Assembly: GCF_001423295.1 (NCBI RefSeq)
Contig: NZ_LMNG01000023.1
Location: forward strand, 856-64,855
Direction: 5' to 3'
Length of the DNA stretch: 64,000 nt
From: Methylobacterium sp. Leaf112
GTDB lineage: Bacteria > Pseudomonadota > Alphaproteobacteria > Rhizobiales > Beijerinckiaceae
Below, in pieces: positions 55,845 to 64,000 of this stretch. Within the stretch, counting starts at the first letter, position 1. Each line of letters begins with the position of its first letter. Position numbers and translations under genes: made by a program. The notes beneath the pieces were generated by a model. The model had not been told where the DNA came from. It saw only the letters and a list, made by a program, of their open reading frames with translations, and ran no database searches.

Positions 55845-56018
55845 ATTCGTCTCGCGGTCCGCTCCTCATCTGCGCACACCTCGTGCTCCATGGGCGACGA
55901 GGATCGCAGCCTTCTTTCCATACTCCCGATGGTGACCGGCACCCGCAAGCGGCGCGTTAGCCTTCCGAAAGGGTGGAAGCCGAGACTGATCGAGCAATAA
56001 CCAAGCTACGTCCGCCGA

Positions 56019-56747
56019 TCACCCTCGACGATGACGCCCGCCGTTGAGGGCGCGAAGGGCGCCGCGCAAAGTGCGTACGTCCTGCTCCGTCATCGCCATG
56101 CGGTGCAGCATGTCCCGCATGTTGCGGGCGATGATCTCGCGCTTCTCCGGCGGATAGAATCCGGCCGTCGCCAAGCTGTCCTCCAGGGTTCCGACGAGGG
56201 ACGCCATAGCCTCGCGGGTCGCAGGTGGCGACAGCATCTCGCCCGAGAACGGCAGCTTCGCGAGCCCCGCCGCACGGCGCCATTCGTAGCCGACGAGGAG
56301 GACCCCCTGGGCGAGGTTGAGAGACGGGAACTCCTCCGTCACCGGGAACGTCACGATGGCGTCGGCGAGGGAGACTTCGTCGTTGCTCAAGCCCGCCCGT
56401 TCTCGCCCGAACAGGATCCCGGTCCGCTGGCCGGCGCGGGCAGCGACGTTGCGCATGGCGTCCTCGGGCCCCACGACGCGTTTCATCTGCCCGCGCTCGC
56501 GCGCCGTCGTAGCCAGAACATAGTGAAGGTCGGCGATGGCCTCCGCGACGGTGTCGAACACCGCCGCACCATCAAGAATGTGGGTCGCGCCCGAAGCCGC
56601 CTCGCGCACACCCTTCTTCGGCCAGCCATTCTTCGGCGCAACAAGCCGGAGTTCGGATAGGCCGAAATTCGCCATGGCACGCGCGACCATGCCGATGTTC
56701 TCGGCCAGCTGCGGCTCGACGAGGACGACGACAGGCGCGCTCGGCAT
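56019..56747 (-). CDS. trmJ: tRNA (Cm32/Um32) 2'-O-methyltransferase TrmJ-like
   Basis: A 242-aa SpoU/SPOUT-class RNA 2'-O-methyltransferase. Motif 1 is VVVLVEPQLAENIGMVARAMANFG, motif 2 GILFGRERAGLSNDEV, motif 3 SLNLAQGVLLVGYEW; all three are intact and the C-terminal helical extension is typical of TrmJ. It methylates ribose at position 32 of several tRNAs. It follows the Fae-like gene by 4 bp on the same strand. Confidence 0.9.
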   Translation of the reverse strand: MPSAPVVVLVEPQLAENIGMVARAMANFGLSELRLVAPKNGWPKKGVREAASGATHILDGAAVFDTVAEAIADLHYVLATTARERGQMKRVVGPEDAMRNVAARAGQRTGILFGRERAGLSNDEVSLADAIVTFPVTEEFPSLNLAQGVLLVGYEWRRAAGLAKLPFSGEMLSPPATREAMASLVGTLEDSLATAGFYPPEKREIIARNMRDMLHRMAMTEQDVRTLRGALRALNGGRHRRG

Positions 56748-56751
56748 CGGA

Positions 56752-57300
56752 CTAGATTTTCCCGTCGAGACCCATCTGATAGTACTTGTGAATGATCTTG
56801 TCCTGGTTCTCCAGAAGCCAGTCGATGGACGGCTCGTTGGACATCGCCTTGCGGATAGCCTCCGTCATCCCCTTCCGCTGGATTTCGAACAGGGCCTTGT
56901 GATCGACGGTCTCGGCCTCGATCACACCGGGGCTCAGCCAGACCGAGCAGATGATCCCGAGATCGTTGGCTCTGTCTTTGGGAATGTAGCCGAGCCGCAC
57001 AGCGTCCAGCACCCCATTGGCGATGGCGAACTGCACAGTGCCCATGAGGATTGAGGTGTACTTGCTCTCTGTCACGCTGACCTTGGACACGCACAAGGTC
57101 ACCGGCCGGACCATGATATCCGTATTCAGCAGCGCAAAAACGCGGCTGTGTCCCACCACCTGATCGCCCGTCAGTGTAGCGAGCGCGGTGCCGACGGGCC
57201 CATCGAGTTCCCCGATGATGACTTCCGGCTCGGCGGCGGTGTTGGGCGGGCCACCCGCGACCAGGGCCTCGCCGGCTCGCAGGATGATGCGTTCGCTCAT
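56752..57300 (-). CDS. Formaldehyde-activating enzyme paralogue (Fae2-like)
   Basis: A 182-aa protein of the Fae family. Fae itself condenses formaldehyde with tetrahydromethanopterin in methylotrophs. Alignable features are GEALV at residues 10-14, VIIGELDGP, RPVTLCVSKV and a run ending GYIPKDRANDLGIICSVWLSPGV. Where true Fae has the catalytic His in the NEVAHIDLIIG segment, this protein reads NTAAEPEVIIG, so that His is replaced. It therefore probably lacks Fae activity, like the Fae2/Fae3 paralogues of Methylobacterium, whose roles are unclear. Divergent from icd (220 bp) and coupled to trmJ. Presence supports a methylotroph. Confidence 0.85.
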   Translation of the reverse strand: MSERIILRAGEALVAGGPPNTAAEPEVIIGELDGPVGTALATLTGDQVVGHSRVFALLNTDIMVRPVTLCVSKVSVTESKYTSILMGTVQFAIANGVLDAVRLGYIPKDRANDLGIICSVWLSPGVIEAETVDHKALFEIQRKGMTEAIRKAMSNEPSIDWLLENQDKIIHKYYQMGLDGKI

Positions 57301-57520
57301 GGGCTTTCCCGTTCCGTCTCGTTGCGTGATGGTAGCCAGATCCCCCCTTGCGCACCGAATGTCCAGCCCCGGCCCCCACCTGACAGATGCCGTCCCCTGT
57401 CACGGCGTGATGGGTCCCTGGCGGCTTTCGCCGTCGGAACGCCCGCGCTATGACCCTGCCCGCGGCCGCACGGCATTTGCATGGGGCCCCTCGGGATTTT
57501 TGCGGAAGGCCTGACACGCG

Positions 57521-58732
57521 ATGGATAAGATCAAGGTAGCCAAGCCCGTCGTCGAACTCGACGGCGACGAGATGACCCGGATCATCTGGAGCGAGATCAA
57601 GACCAAGCTCATCCATCCCTATCTCGACCTCGACCTCGAGTACTACGATCTGGGAGTCGAGCACCGCGACGCCACGGGCGACCGGGTGACCGTCGAGGCG
57701 GCCGAGGCGATCAAGCGCCACGGTGTGGGCGTGAAGTGCGCCACCATTACCCCCGACGAGCAGCGGGTAAAGGAATTCAACCTCAAGGAAATGTGGAAGT
57801 CGCCCAACGGCACGATCCGCAACATCCTCGGCGGCGTGATTTTCCGCGAGCCGATCATCTGCAAGAATGTGCCCCGCCTCGTGCCGGGCTGGACTCAGCC
57901 CATCGTCGTCGGCCGCCACGCCTACGGCGACCAGTACAAGGCGACCGATTTCAAGGTGCCGGGCAAGGGCCGCCTGACCATCAAGTTCGAGGGCGAGGAC
58001 GGCACGGTCATCGAGCGGGAGGTGTTCAACTTCCCCTCCCCTGGCGTCGCCCAGGCGATGTACAACCTCGACGATTCGATCCGCGATTTCGCCCGCGCCT
58101 CAATGAACTACGGCCTCAACCGCAAGTACCCGGTCTACCTCTCGACCAAGAACACGATTCTCAAGGCCTATGACGGCCGCTTCAAGGACCTGTTCGAGGA
58201 GGTGTTCCAGAACGAGTTCAAGGCCAAGTTCGATGCCGCCGGCATCACCTACGAGCACCGCCTCATCGACGATATGGTAGCCTCGGCCCTCAAGTGGTCG
58301 GGCGGCTACGTCTGGGCCTGCAAGAACTACGACGGCGACGTGCAGTCCGACACCGTGGCGCAGGGGTTCGGCTCGCTCGGCCTGATGACCTCCGTGCTCC
58401 TCACCCCGGACGGCCAGACCGTCGAAGCCGAGGCGGCTCACGGTACGGTGACGCGGCACTACCGAGAACACCAGAAGGGCAAGGAGACATCGACCAACTC
58501 CATCGCGTCGATCTTCGCATGGTCGCGGGGCCTCGCGCACCGGGCCAAGCTCGACGGCAACGCGGATCTGGCCAAGTTTGCCACGACCCTGGAGACCGTC
58601 TGCGTCGATACCGTCGAGGCCGGGTTCATGACCAAGGACCTCGCCCTTCTCGTCGGCCCTGATCAGAAATGGCTCTCGACCACAGGCTTCCTCGACAAGG
58701 TCGATCAGCACCTCAAAGCCGCGATGGCCTGA
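57521..58732 (+). CDS. icd: NADP-dependent isocitrate dehydrogenase
   Basis: A 403-aa homodimeric IDH of the eukaryote-like subfamily used by alphaproteobacteria. It oxidises isocitrate to 2-oxoglutarate with NADP in the TCA cycle. Motifs: [14 protein letters not shown] at the N-terminus, [13 protein letters not shown] (substrate loop with Ser/Asn), [30 protein letters not shown] (metal Asp), and [30 protein letters not shown]. Normal length. A hairpin follows the stop at once. Confidence 0.97.
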   Translation: MDKIKVAKPVVELDGDEMTRIIWSEIKTKLIHPYLDLDLEYYDLGVEHRDATGDRVTVEAAEAIKRHGVGVKCATITPDEQRVKEFNLKEMWKSPNGTIRNILGGVIFREPIICKNVPRLVPGWTQPIVVGRHAYGDQYKATDFKVPGKGRLTIKFEGEDGTVIEREVFNFPSPGVAQAMYNLDDSIRDFARASMNYGLNRKYPVYLSTKNTILKAYDGRFKDLFEEVFQNEFKAKFDAAGITYEHRLIDDMVASALKWSGGYVWACKNYDGDVQSDTVAQGFGSLGLMTSVLLTPDGQTVEAEAAHGTVTRHYREHQKGKETSTNSIASIFAWSRGLAHRAKLDGNADLAKFATTLETVCVDTVEAGFMTKDLALLVGPDQKWLSTTGFLDKVDQHLKAAMA

Positions 58733-58748
58733 TCCGAAGCCGAGCGCG

Positions 58749-58778
58749 GCCCTGCATCGGGCAGGGCTGCGTTTCAGG
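58749..58778 (+). terminator. Probable terminator after icd
   Basis: GCCCTGC (58749-58755), loop ATCGG, GCAGGGC (58761-58767) then TGCGTTT. A perfect 7-bp stem 17 bp after icd with a weak T tract; it abuts the convergent gene stop at 58774. Confidence 0.5.
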
Positions 58779-59085
58779 CGTTGGCGGCATTCCGCTTGCG
58801 CGTCTCGGCACCTTTTTTCGCCGAGGCCGAGCGCTGTTCCGCCGTACGCGCTGCAGACGTCTTGCCGCCAATTTCGCCGCCTTTCCTGGCAGCCGGATGA
58901 TCAGTCGAGCGGCCGCGGCCGGCTCCGCCAGGCTTTTTTCCACCACCGTCGTCCTTGTTCACGGTGGCCCAGGCACGAGCCTTGGCTTCATCCTCCGGAA
59001 CACCGCGGGCCTCATACGACTCCGCGATGTGGTCGGCTTTACGAACTTGCTTATCGGTGTAGCGCGACTTGTCTCCCTGCGGCAC
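58774..59085 (-). CDS. Small basic 'plasmid stabilisation'-type protein
   Basis: A 103-aa, very basic, Gly/Ser/Lys-rich protein: PQGDKSRYTDKQVRKADHIAESYEARGVPEDEAKARAWATVNK, then a low-complexity tail with KKPGG and KGG-like repeats and SAKKGAETRKR. The N-terminal segment is the ChaB/KGG-like motif of small proteins widely annotated as plasmid stabilisation in rhizobia and methylobacteria; actual function is unknown, possibly stress or DNA binding. GTG 59085 was chosen because the family begins M-P-x-G-D-K-S. The tail would be disordered. Confidence 0.75.
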   Translation of the reverse strand: MPQGDKSRYTDKQVRKADHIAESYEARGVPEDEAKARAWATVNKDDGGGKKPGGAGRGRSTDHPAARKGGEIGGKTSAARTAEQRSASAKKGAETRKRNAANA

Positions 59086-59297
59086 CGCGTTGTCTCCTTC
59101 CGTCGCTCCCCGCCCCAACGACGCTCCCTGATCCACAGAGCGAACATGACGCAACAATCGGGGTTTCGAGGATGCCTGACCTTCACGAGCTCAACTCGCC
59201 TATCGCACCTTCGGTTCGCTGCAGGGCTATGTCCGTTAGCACGCGTGCGTAGACGACAAGCGGGACGATGCGAACGAAGCACCGTCCCGGACCCACA

Positions 59298-61562
59298 TCA
59301 ATCCTTGCGCGCGCCGAAGCGGACGCTGTCGATGTTGGCGCGCTCGAACGCCTGCATCACATGCTGGTATGAACGCTCCATCTCGGTCACCTCGGCGTCC
59401 TCGACCTCCTCGGGCTTGAGCACAAACATAAGCATCGAGCGACCCGTGACATCGTAGCGTTCGCCGATCGGTACGCTGACCACTTCCTGACTGTCAGGCA
59501 GATTGGTGTCGAGGAGGCGCGTCCACGCGGAAGCGCCTATGGTTGCCGGCAAAGTGAACGACACGAGATCGTGGTAGGCATTGTAGAGCAGCAGCAACGT
59601 GGCGTCGCCGCCCCGGCGCTGGATACCCGAGACCTGCGCCCGGCCGTCGAGAACGACCGCCAGTGACCGAGCATCACCCTGCGACCAGTTCTCCGGCGTC
59701 ATCTCAGTGCCGGCCGGGGTTAGCCACGTCACGTCGCGTACACCGAGTTCCTCGTCGAACTCACCGGTGAGGAACCGCCCACGGGTGAGAATCGGCAACG
59801 ATTCACGAAGAATCATCAGCCGCTGCGTGAACTCGGTGAGGTCGCGCTCCTCTGGGCCGATGGCGCCCCAATCGAGCCAAGAGATCTCGTTGTCCTGACA
59901 ATAGGCATTGTTGTTGCCGTTCTGGGTCCGGGCGAACTCGTCACCAGCGAGCAGCATCGGCGTGCCTCGAGACAGAAACAGCGTCGCCATCATGTTGCGC
60001 ATCTGGCGCAGGCGCACGGCCCGGATTTCTGGATCCTCCGTCGGCCCTTCCACGCCGTAATTGTTGGAGAGGTTGTGGGAGTGCCCGTCTCGGTTGTTCT
60101 CCCCATTCGCCATGTTGTGCTTGTCGTTGTACGAAACCGTATCGTTCAGCGTAAAACCATCATGGGCGGTTAGGAAGTTCACCGATGCCCAGGGCTTGCG
60201 CCCGCGCTTGTTGAATTTGTCCGCTGAGCCAGTGATTCGGGACGCAAGCGACGGAAGCAAGCCGAGATCCCCCCGCCAGAAGCCGCGAACGTCGTCACGG
60301 TACCGGTCATTCCACTCGGCCCAGCCGGGTGGAAAACCACCGACCTGGTAGCCGCCGGGGCCGCAATCCCAGGGCTCGGCGATCAGTTTGACGGAATTGA
60401 GCACGGGATCCTGGCGACAGGTATCGAGGAAGCCGCCCCCTTCGTCGAACCCATGGGGCTCGCGGCCGAGGATCGTCGCAAGATCGAACCGGAATCCGTC
60501 GACGCGCATCTCGGTCGCCCAGTAGCGTAGCGAGTCGGTAACGAGTTGCAGAACCCGCGGGTGGGAAAGATTGAAGGTATTCCCGGTGCCGGTGTCGTTG
60601 ATGTAGTAACGCGGCTCCTTGGGCATCAAGCGATAATACGAAGCGTTATCGACACCTTTGTAGGATAGCGTCGGCCCCTTCTCGTTGCCCTCCGCCGTAT
60701 GATTGTAGACGACATCCAAGATTACTTCGAGACCGGCGCCATGCATGCGCGCGACCATCTCCTTGAATTCGGAGAAGGCAAAATCAGGCACTGCCGAATA
60801 ACGCCGGGCTGGGGTGAAGAACGAGATCGTGTTGTAACCCCAGTAGTTCACCAGGTCTTTTTCCTGGAGATAGTCGTCCTGCACGAAGGCGTGGACCGGC
60901 AGCAACTCGACGGACGTGACGCCAAGGCTCTTGATGTAATCGAGCACCGCCGGTGTCCCAAGACCTGCATACGTGCCGCGCAGCTTCTCCGGAACGGCCG
61001 GATGAAGCTTGGTGAAGCCTTTTACGTGCGTCTCGTAGAAGATCGTCTTCTCCCACGGCACATGCGGCTTGCGGTCCCGCCCCCAGGTGAAGGCCGGATC
61101 GATCACCCGGCTACGGCGGGTGAACGGCGCGGAATCGCGCTCGTCGTAGGTCAGGTCGTCGCCTGTCTCCATCTGGTACCCGAACAGGGCCGGGTTCCAG
61201 GTGATGGAGCCAACGAGACCTTTGGCATATGGATCGATGAGCAGCTTGTTGGGATTGAAGCGGTGACCGGCTTTCGGATCGTATGGACCGTGTACGCGGT
61301 AGCCATAAATGGTACCTGGCCTCGCATCGGGTAGATACCCGTGCCAGATCTCATCCGTGTACTCCGGCAGTTCGATGCGCTCGAGTTCCTGTTCGCCCGC
61401 ATCGTCGAACAAGCAGAGCTCGACCTTCGTGGCATGGGCCGAGAACAGGGCGAAATTTACCCCAAGCCCATCCCAATTTGCCCCCAGCGGATAGGGTGAG
61501 CCTTCCTTGATACGCGAGCGGGTGGCGGACGCCTTGCCCGTCTGAGAAAAATCGTCGGCCAT
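59298..61562 (-). CDS. glgX: Glycogen debranching enzyme GlgX
   Basis: A 754-aa GH13 isoamylase-type debranching enzyme that removes short branches from phosphorylase-limited glycogen. An N-terminal CBM48 domain (GSPYPLGANWDGLGVNFALFSAHA, about 20-130) is followed by the GH13 barrel with its conserved regions: DVVYNHTAEG, GFRFDLATILGREP (nucleophile Asp), LIAEPWDCG (acid/base Glu) and FLTAHDGFTLND (transition-state Asp). All catalytic residues are present and the length is normal. It stands alone here; other glycogen genes are not in the window. Confidence 0.96.
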   Translation of the reverse strand: MADDFSQTGKASATRSRIKEGSPYPLGANWDGLGVNFALFSAHATKVELCLFDDAGEQELERIELPEYTDEIWHGYLPDARPGTIYGYRVHGPYDPKAGHRFNPNKLLIDPYAKGLVGSITWNPALFGYQMETGDDLTYDERDSAPFTRRSRVIDPAFTWGRDRKPHVPWEKTIFYETHVKGFTKLHPAVPEKLRGTYAGLGTPAVLDYIKSLGVTSVELLPVHAFVQDDYLQEKDLVNYWGYNTISFFTPARRYSAVPDFAFSEFKEMVARMHGAGLEVILDVVYNHTAEGNEKGPTLSYKGVDNASYYRLMPKEPRYYINDTGTGNTFNLSHPRVLQLVTDSLRYWATEMRVDGFRFDLATILGREPHGFDEGGGFLDTCRQDPVLNSVKLIAEPWDCGPGGYQVGGFPPGWAEWNDRYRDDVRGFWRGDLGLLPSLASRITGSADKFNKRGRKPWASVNFLTAHDGFTLNDTVSYNDKHNMANGENNRDGHSHNLSNNYGVEGPTEDPEIRAVRLRQMRNMMATLFLSRGTPMLLAGDEFARTQNGNNNAYCQDNEISWLDWGAIGPEERDLTEFTQRLMILRESLPILTRGRFLTGEFDEELGVRDVTWLTPAGTEMTPENWSQGDARSLAVVLDGRAQVSGIQRRGGDATLLLLYNAYHDLVSFTLPATIGASAWTRLLDTNLPDSQEVVSVPIGERYDVTGRSMLMFVLKPEEVEDAEVTEMERSYQHVMQAFERANIDSVRFGARKD

Positions 61563-61796
61563 AACTGCTCCAGGGACGGCGCCCTGCCCGATGCGGCGCT
61601 CTCATCGGGCACGTCGGCACGCCAAAACCGAAACGGGAACGCTCACGCTTCCCTCGAAGGTCCGCGCCCGAGAAAACTTTTTGCGTTGCGAAGCCTGGCG
61701 CGGGGCACCATTCTGGGGTCGAGGGTGCATCACGGAGTCCGGCGGGATCGATCGCTTCCCGATGCATCGCCTCACCCTCCCATTGGGTACTCAACG

Positions 61797-62573
61797 ATGA
61801 CCGACCAACCGAACGGCCTGCAAACCATCGCCGACCGGTACGGAGTAAGCCTCGACGCCATCCGCCATCTCGTCGATGCCTTACAGGCCGGAAACGGCAC
61901 CATGGCACAGTTCAACCACCGCGAACTCGGCGGCTTCGGTCAGTGGTCCTCGGGTGGCATGACGATGATCGGCAACATGTTCGACGCGGAGCTCAAAGCC
62001 CGCGTCGGTGCATTGTGCAGCACTCTGGCCGAAGCCCTGCCGGCAGTCGGCTTTCCAATCACCAGCGTCACGTCGGATGCCTGGTGGCCGCAGCACCTCG
62101 GACGGCCCGCGACTTCGGGCTCCCAAAACGGTCTGCGCTATGCTTATTTTCCGCATGCCCAACGCCTCGCCATCGCGATGGATGGGAATGTCATTCTCTA
62201 TGGAACGGCAGGGCAGCACATCACCGGGGTTTCGCAGCAGCAGGGTGGCACTGGCGGCCTACGGTTCTCCGGTCCTGACGGGGCCATTCCTCTCGAATCC
62301 CTGCGTCGGATCGACGACGATCGTGGCGAATCGTTTGTTTCCTCATCGACCTCCACCGAACCCGACACGCTCGTCCAGCGAGATACCACCCTTCAGCCCA
62401 AGCCGTTCACGCCTGAACCCATTCATCGGGTGGAAGCGGGCCCGGCGCGCGCGCAATCCCCGGCCGACGAGGTTCTGACGACCCTGGAACGACTGGCCGA
62501 ACTCCAACGCAAGGGAGTGCTGACGGAAGCGGAATTCTCGTCCAAGAAAGCAGAGCTGCTGGCGCGCCTCTGA
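61797..62573 (+). CDS. SHOCT-domain protein
   Basis: A 258-aa soluble protein. The N-terminus has an XRE-like helical start (IADRYGVSLDAIRHLVDALQAG). A central domain with SSGGMTMIGNMFDAELK is typical of a family of SHOCT proteins in proteobacteria. A C-terminal SHOCT motif (LERLAELQRKGVLTEAEFSSKKAELLARL) ends the chain. SHOCT helices mediate oligomerisation; function unknown. ATG 61797. It is 4 bp upstream of the radical SAM gene, so probably in one operon with it. Confidence 0.85.
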   Translation: MTDQPNGLQTIADRYGVSLDAIRHLVDALQAGNGTMAQFNHRELGGFGQWSSGGMTMIGNMFDAELKARVGALCSTLAEALPAVGFPITSVTSDAWWPQHLGRPATSGSQNGLRYAYFPHAQRLAIAMDGNVILYGTAGQHITGVSQQQGGTGGLRFSGPDGAIPLESLRRIDDDRGESFVSSSTSTEPDTLVQRDTTLQPKPFTPEPIHRVEAGPARAQSPADEVLTTLERLAELQRKGVLTEAEFSSKKAELLARL

Positions 62574-62576
62574 TGG

Positions 62577-63728
62577 GTGTCGATGTCCTGCGCCGACGTG
62601 TCCACAGCCAGCAGGTTGCATGCGGGTCGCCACCGGCTCGCCGAGTCCCATTTCTCCTCGATGGGACTCTCGCGCGACTTCATCGATGTTCGGACGATCT
62701 ATCACGAGGCGGCAGTCACGACGTTTCCGCGCGGCCGTGAGATCTTGGATCGCTTCCCCGACGCACAGCGCATCCAGGTACCGTCACATTGGAACATCCC
62801 GGACCTCCACGGCAACGCCGGCTCGGTTGACGATTGGGTGCGGATCAAGCGCTCGACGCTTGTCCTGGGGGTGAAGAAGGGGCTGGCCATGCGTCCGAAT
62901 GGGCGCAGTGCTCACTTCATTGCCCCTTCGACGTCGAACGGCTGCGCTATGGCGTGCGCCTATTGTTATGTGCCGCGCCGTAAGGGATTCGCCAATCCGA
63001 TCTCACTGTTCGTCAACGTCGAGGCGGTTTGTGCCGCGATCCGTCGGCATGCCGAGCGTCAGGGGCCCTTGTCCGCGCCGGACAGCGTCGACGCCGCCCT
63101 CTGGGTCTACGATCTCGGCGAGAACGGCGATCTTTCGGTCGATGCCGCGATCAGCGACACCGTGCGCGACCTCATCGGCCTGTTCCGCGCATTGCCCAAC
63201 GCAAAGGCGTCCTTCGCAACCAAGGCGGTAAACCGCGACCTTCTCGCCTACGATCCGCAGGGAAAGACCCGCATTCGGTTCTCGCTGATGCCCGAGCGCA
63301 TCGCCCGTGTCGTCGACGTCCGCACGAGCCCGATTCAAGAGCGGATCGCCGCCATCGACGACTTCGTGGCCGCCGGTTACGAAGTCCATTTGAATTTCTC
63401 GCCGGTCATCCTTTACGAAGGCTGGGAAGCGGACTGGGCTGAGCTCTTCACAGCGATCGATGATGGGATCGGGCGCGCAGCGCGGGCGCAGGTGAAAGCC
63501 GAGATCATCATGCTGACCCACAATGCCGATCTGCATGCGGTCAATCTGGGTTGGCATCCCAAGGCCGAGGATCTCCTCTGGCGCCCCGACATTCAGGAAG
63601 CCAAGATCTCCCAAGGTGGGGGTACCAATCTGCGCTACCGCACAGGCTGGAAAGGCCGGTGGCTCGCCCGTTTCACCGCACTCCTCAGCGAACGGATGCC
63701 CTACTGCACCGTCCGCTACGCATTCTGA
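62577..63728 (+). CDS. Spore-photoproduct-lyase-like radical SAM protein
   Basis: A 383-aa radical SAM enzyme of the SPL-like group: cluster motif SNGCAMACAYCYVPRRKGF (C-x3-C-x2-C at about residues 121-128), upstream HFIAPSTS, and the SPL-type C-terminal half (FSLMPERIARVVDVRTSPIQERI, YEVHLNFSPVILYEGWEADW). True SPL repairs the spore photoproduct in DNA; this organism is not expected to sporulate, so a different DNA- or nucleotide-repair role is likely. The start could be GTG 62577 or ATG 62661. Co-directional with the SHOCT gene and a deaminase. Confidence 0.85.
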   Translation: MSMSCADVSTASRLHAGRHRLAESHFSSMGLSRDFIDVRTIYHEAAVTTFPRGREILDRFPDAQRIQVPSHWNIPDLHGNAGSVDDWVRIKRSTLVLGVKKGLAMRPNGRSAHFIAPSTSNGCAMACAYCYVPRRKGFANPISLFVNVEAVCAAIRRHAERQGPLSAPDSVDAALWVYDLGENGDLSVDAAISDTVRDLIGLFRALPNAKASFATKAVNRDLLAYDPQGKTRIRFSLMPERIARVVDVRTSPIQERIAAIDDFVAAGYEVHLNFSPVILYEGWEADWAELFTAIDDGIGRAARAQVKAEIIMLTHNADLHAVNLGWHPKAEDLLWRPDIQEAKISQGGGTNLRYRTGWKGRWLARFTALLSERMPYCTVRYAF

Positions 63729-63767
63729 CCATCCGTTTTGAAGCCCGGCCCTGGAGAGCCTTCAGCC

Positions 63768-64000
63768 ATGACCCATGAAGCCCATCTTCTCGACGCCGTC
63801 ACGCTGGCCCACAGCAATGTGCTCGCCGAAGGCCGTCCGTATGGGGCCGTGATCGTGCGGGACGGGGCTGTCCTCGTACGTGCCGTCAATCGCACGGCCG
63901 AGACGCGGGATCCGACTGATCATGCCGAGATGGTTGCGATCCGGGAGGCGAGCCGCATTCTGGGATCGGCAAAGCTCGACGATTGTGTCGTCTATGCCAG
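63768..64000 (+). CDS. Nucleoside/guanine deaminase family protein (partial, runs off the window)
   Basis: The first 77 residues of a cytidine/deoxycytidylate-deaminase-fold enzyme: LLDAVTLAHSNVLAEGRPYGAVIV, then the zinc motif T-DHAEM-VAIREAS, with catalytic Glu next to the His ligand. The PCxxC second half lies outside the window. GAGAG ribosome site upstream. The substrate (guanine, cytosine or a tRNA adenosine) cannot be decided from this part. Confidence 0.85.
   Translation, partial: MTHEAHLLDAVTLAHSNVLAEGRPYGAVIVRDGAVLVRAVNRTAETRDPTDHAEMVAIREASRILGSAKLDDCVVYA

Overview
The window is GC-rich chromosomal DNA of an alphaproteobacterium, most likely a Methylobacterium/Methylorubrum-type methylotroph. 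Support comes from a formaldehyde-activating-enzyme paralogue, a eukaryote-type NADP isocitrate dehydrogenase, paired metY/metZ-type sulfhydrylases, and strong GC-ending codon use everywhere except one AT-rich gene (48671-50539). The species is inferred from gene content only.

Left edge (1-5700): an IS3-family element damaged by two internal duplications, which appears to have inserted into the start of another (IS5-type) transposase. Next come a membrane-anchored M23 peptidase, a tRNA-Arg(CCG), and a decayed zone with an IS5-family transposase remnant and an RHS/YD-repeat-like remnant. 5701-10533 is a tight sulfur operon: two MetQ-like binding proteins, MetN, MetI and a flavin-dependent monooxygenase.

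Centre (11342-39513): a complete-looking type VI secretion (T6SS) locus in five transcription blocks. (+) tssF-tssG; (-) dotH-dotG-fha-tssK-tssL-tssM-tagF/pppA-ppkA; (+) mini-lipoprotein-dotC-DUF882 peptidase; (-) tssA-tssB-tssC1-tssC2-tagJ-tssE; (+) clpV-hcp-lysM. Sheath, tube, baseplate, inner-membrane complex, recycling ATPase and Thr-phosphorylation regulators are all encoded. No tssJ, vgrG or PAAR gene is present. Instead the locus carries homologues of DotC, DotG (IcmE) and DotH (IcmK), which in type IVB (Dot/Icm) systems build the outer-membrane core. The working hypothesis is a T6SS whose envelope anchor was built from Dot/Icm parts. This is the most unusual feature of the window.

Right side (39548-64000): mostly housekeeping and metabolic genes. 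These are hydroxypyruvate isomerase, moeA, a TerC-family membrane protein with a possible metal-riboswitch leader, a large hybrid histidine kinase, rplM-rpsI, a thioesterase, a CoA-binding protein, an AT-rich orphan gene of probable foreign origin, an MFS transporter, metY, a response regulator, metZ, trmJ with an Fae paralogue, icd, glgX, a SHOCT protein, a spore-photoproduct-lyase-like radical SAM protein, and the start of a nucleoside deaminase cut by the window end.
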